Shown here one piece after another: positions 63,998 through 64,000 of a stretch of 64,000 nt of DNA (positions are counted from its first letter, which is position 1; the number at the start of each line of letters is the position of its first letter). The notes beneath the pieces are model-generated. The model saw only the letters and a program-made list of their open reading frames with translations, was not told where the DNA came from and did no database searches. Both the position numbers and the translations under genes were made by a program. Source of the DNA: Rhizobium sullae (GTDB taxonomy: Bacteria > Pseudomonadota > Alphaproteobacteria > Rhizobiales > Rhizobiaceae); assembly GCF_025200715.1 (NCBI RefSeq), contig NZ_CP104143.1, forward strand, positions 4,074,476-4,138,475, given 5' to 3'.

Positions 63998-64000
63998 ATG
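63998..64000 (+). CDS. dnaA: Probable dnaA start codon (rest beyond window)
   Basis: The window ends on ATG preceded by TTGGAAGGCGGC, a good ribosome-binding site. dnaA follows rpsT in most Hyphomicrobiales chromosomes, so this is probably its start; only the first codon is visible and no protein evidence exists here. Confidence 0.45.

Overview
The window looks like chromosomal DNA of a Rhizobium or close relative (Hyphomicrobiales). The evidence is gene content and order rather than any database hit: a PhoB-type ugpBAEC importer, a gshB/comM/cysK neighbourhood, choline-sulfatase with its LysR regulator, otsBA, and a ubiB-ubiE / mutM / enoyl-CoA hydratase / rpsT block ending at what is probably the dnaA start codon on the last three bases. 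Coding is dense on both strands; I found no tRNA, rRNA or CRISPR.

Layout. 1-4.5 kb: a sugar ABC importer (ATPase, binding protein, permease cut by the window edge) divergent from a LacI regulator, with two candidate operators between them. 4.7-9.3 kb: ogt, a decayed 2'-5' RNA ligase, an aspartoacylase-like gene, an ArsC-like protein, a tRNA deacylase, rsmI and a frameshifted yraN. 9.4-15.4 kb: ugpBAEC behind a Pho box, a cupin protein and gshB. 15.4-21.8 kb: a scarred region with an IS110 fragment, two different comM remnants, a formate dehydrogenase tail, a small secreted protein, a methyltransferase, an NAD(P)-binding protein and a hydrolase. 21.8-50 kb: metabolic genes, many paired with a divergent regulator (LysE, DMT/Lrp, RidA/Lrp, dehydratase/ArsR, GST/LysR, betC/LysR, SDR/LysR, MFS/LysR), plus dut, prfC, otsBA, coaBC and an ArsR-SRPBCC-GFA operon. 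51-58.4 kb: a six-gene minus-strand operon. 58.5-64 kb: ubiB, ubiE, mutM, an enoyl-CoA hydratase, rpsT and the dnaA upstream region.

The most interesting locus is the operon at 51018-58384. It encodes a histidine-ammonia-lyase homologue whose MIO-forming Ala-Ser-Gly is Cys-Ala-Asp, a cyclic-amide hydrolase, an N-carbamoyl-amino-acid hydrolase, a DUF917 (S-methyl-thiohydantoin desulfurase-type) protein, a small TfoX-like protein and a divergent urocanate hydratase. In reaction order this set matches breakdown of ergothioneine (or S-methyl-ergothioneine) to glutamate: elimination of trimethylamine, hydration of thiourocanate, removal of sulfur, opening of hydantoin propionate, and hydrolysis of N-carbamoylglutamate. 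The assignment is an inference from family membership and active-site changes.

Other points of note: a 23-codon ORF with a terminator and a competing hairpin ahead of a GntR regulator whose start codon abuts a 41-bp palindrome; seven GANTC (CcrM) sites within about 270 bp upstream of dnaA; and at least six decayed genes.
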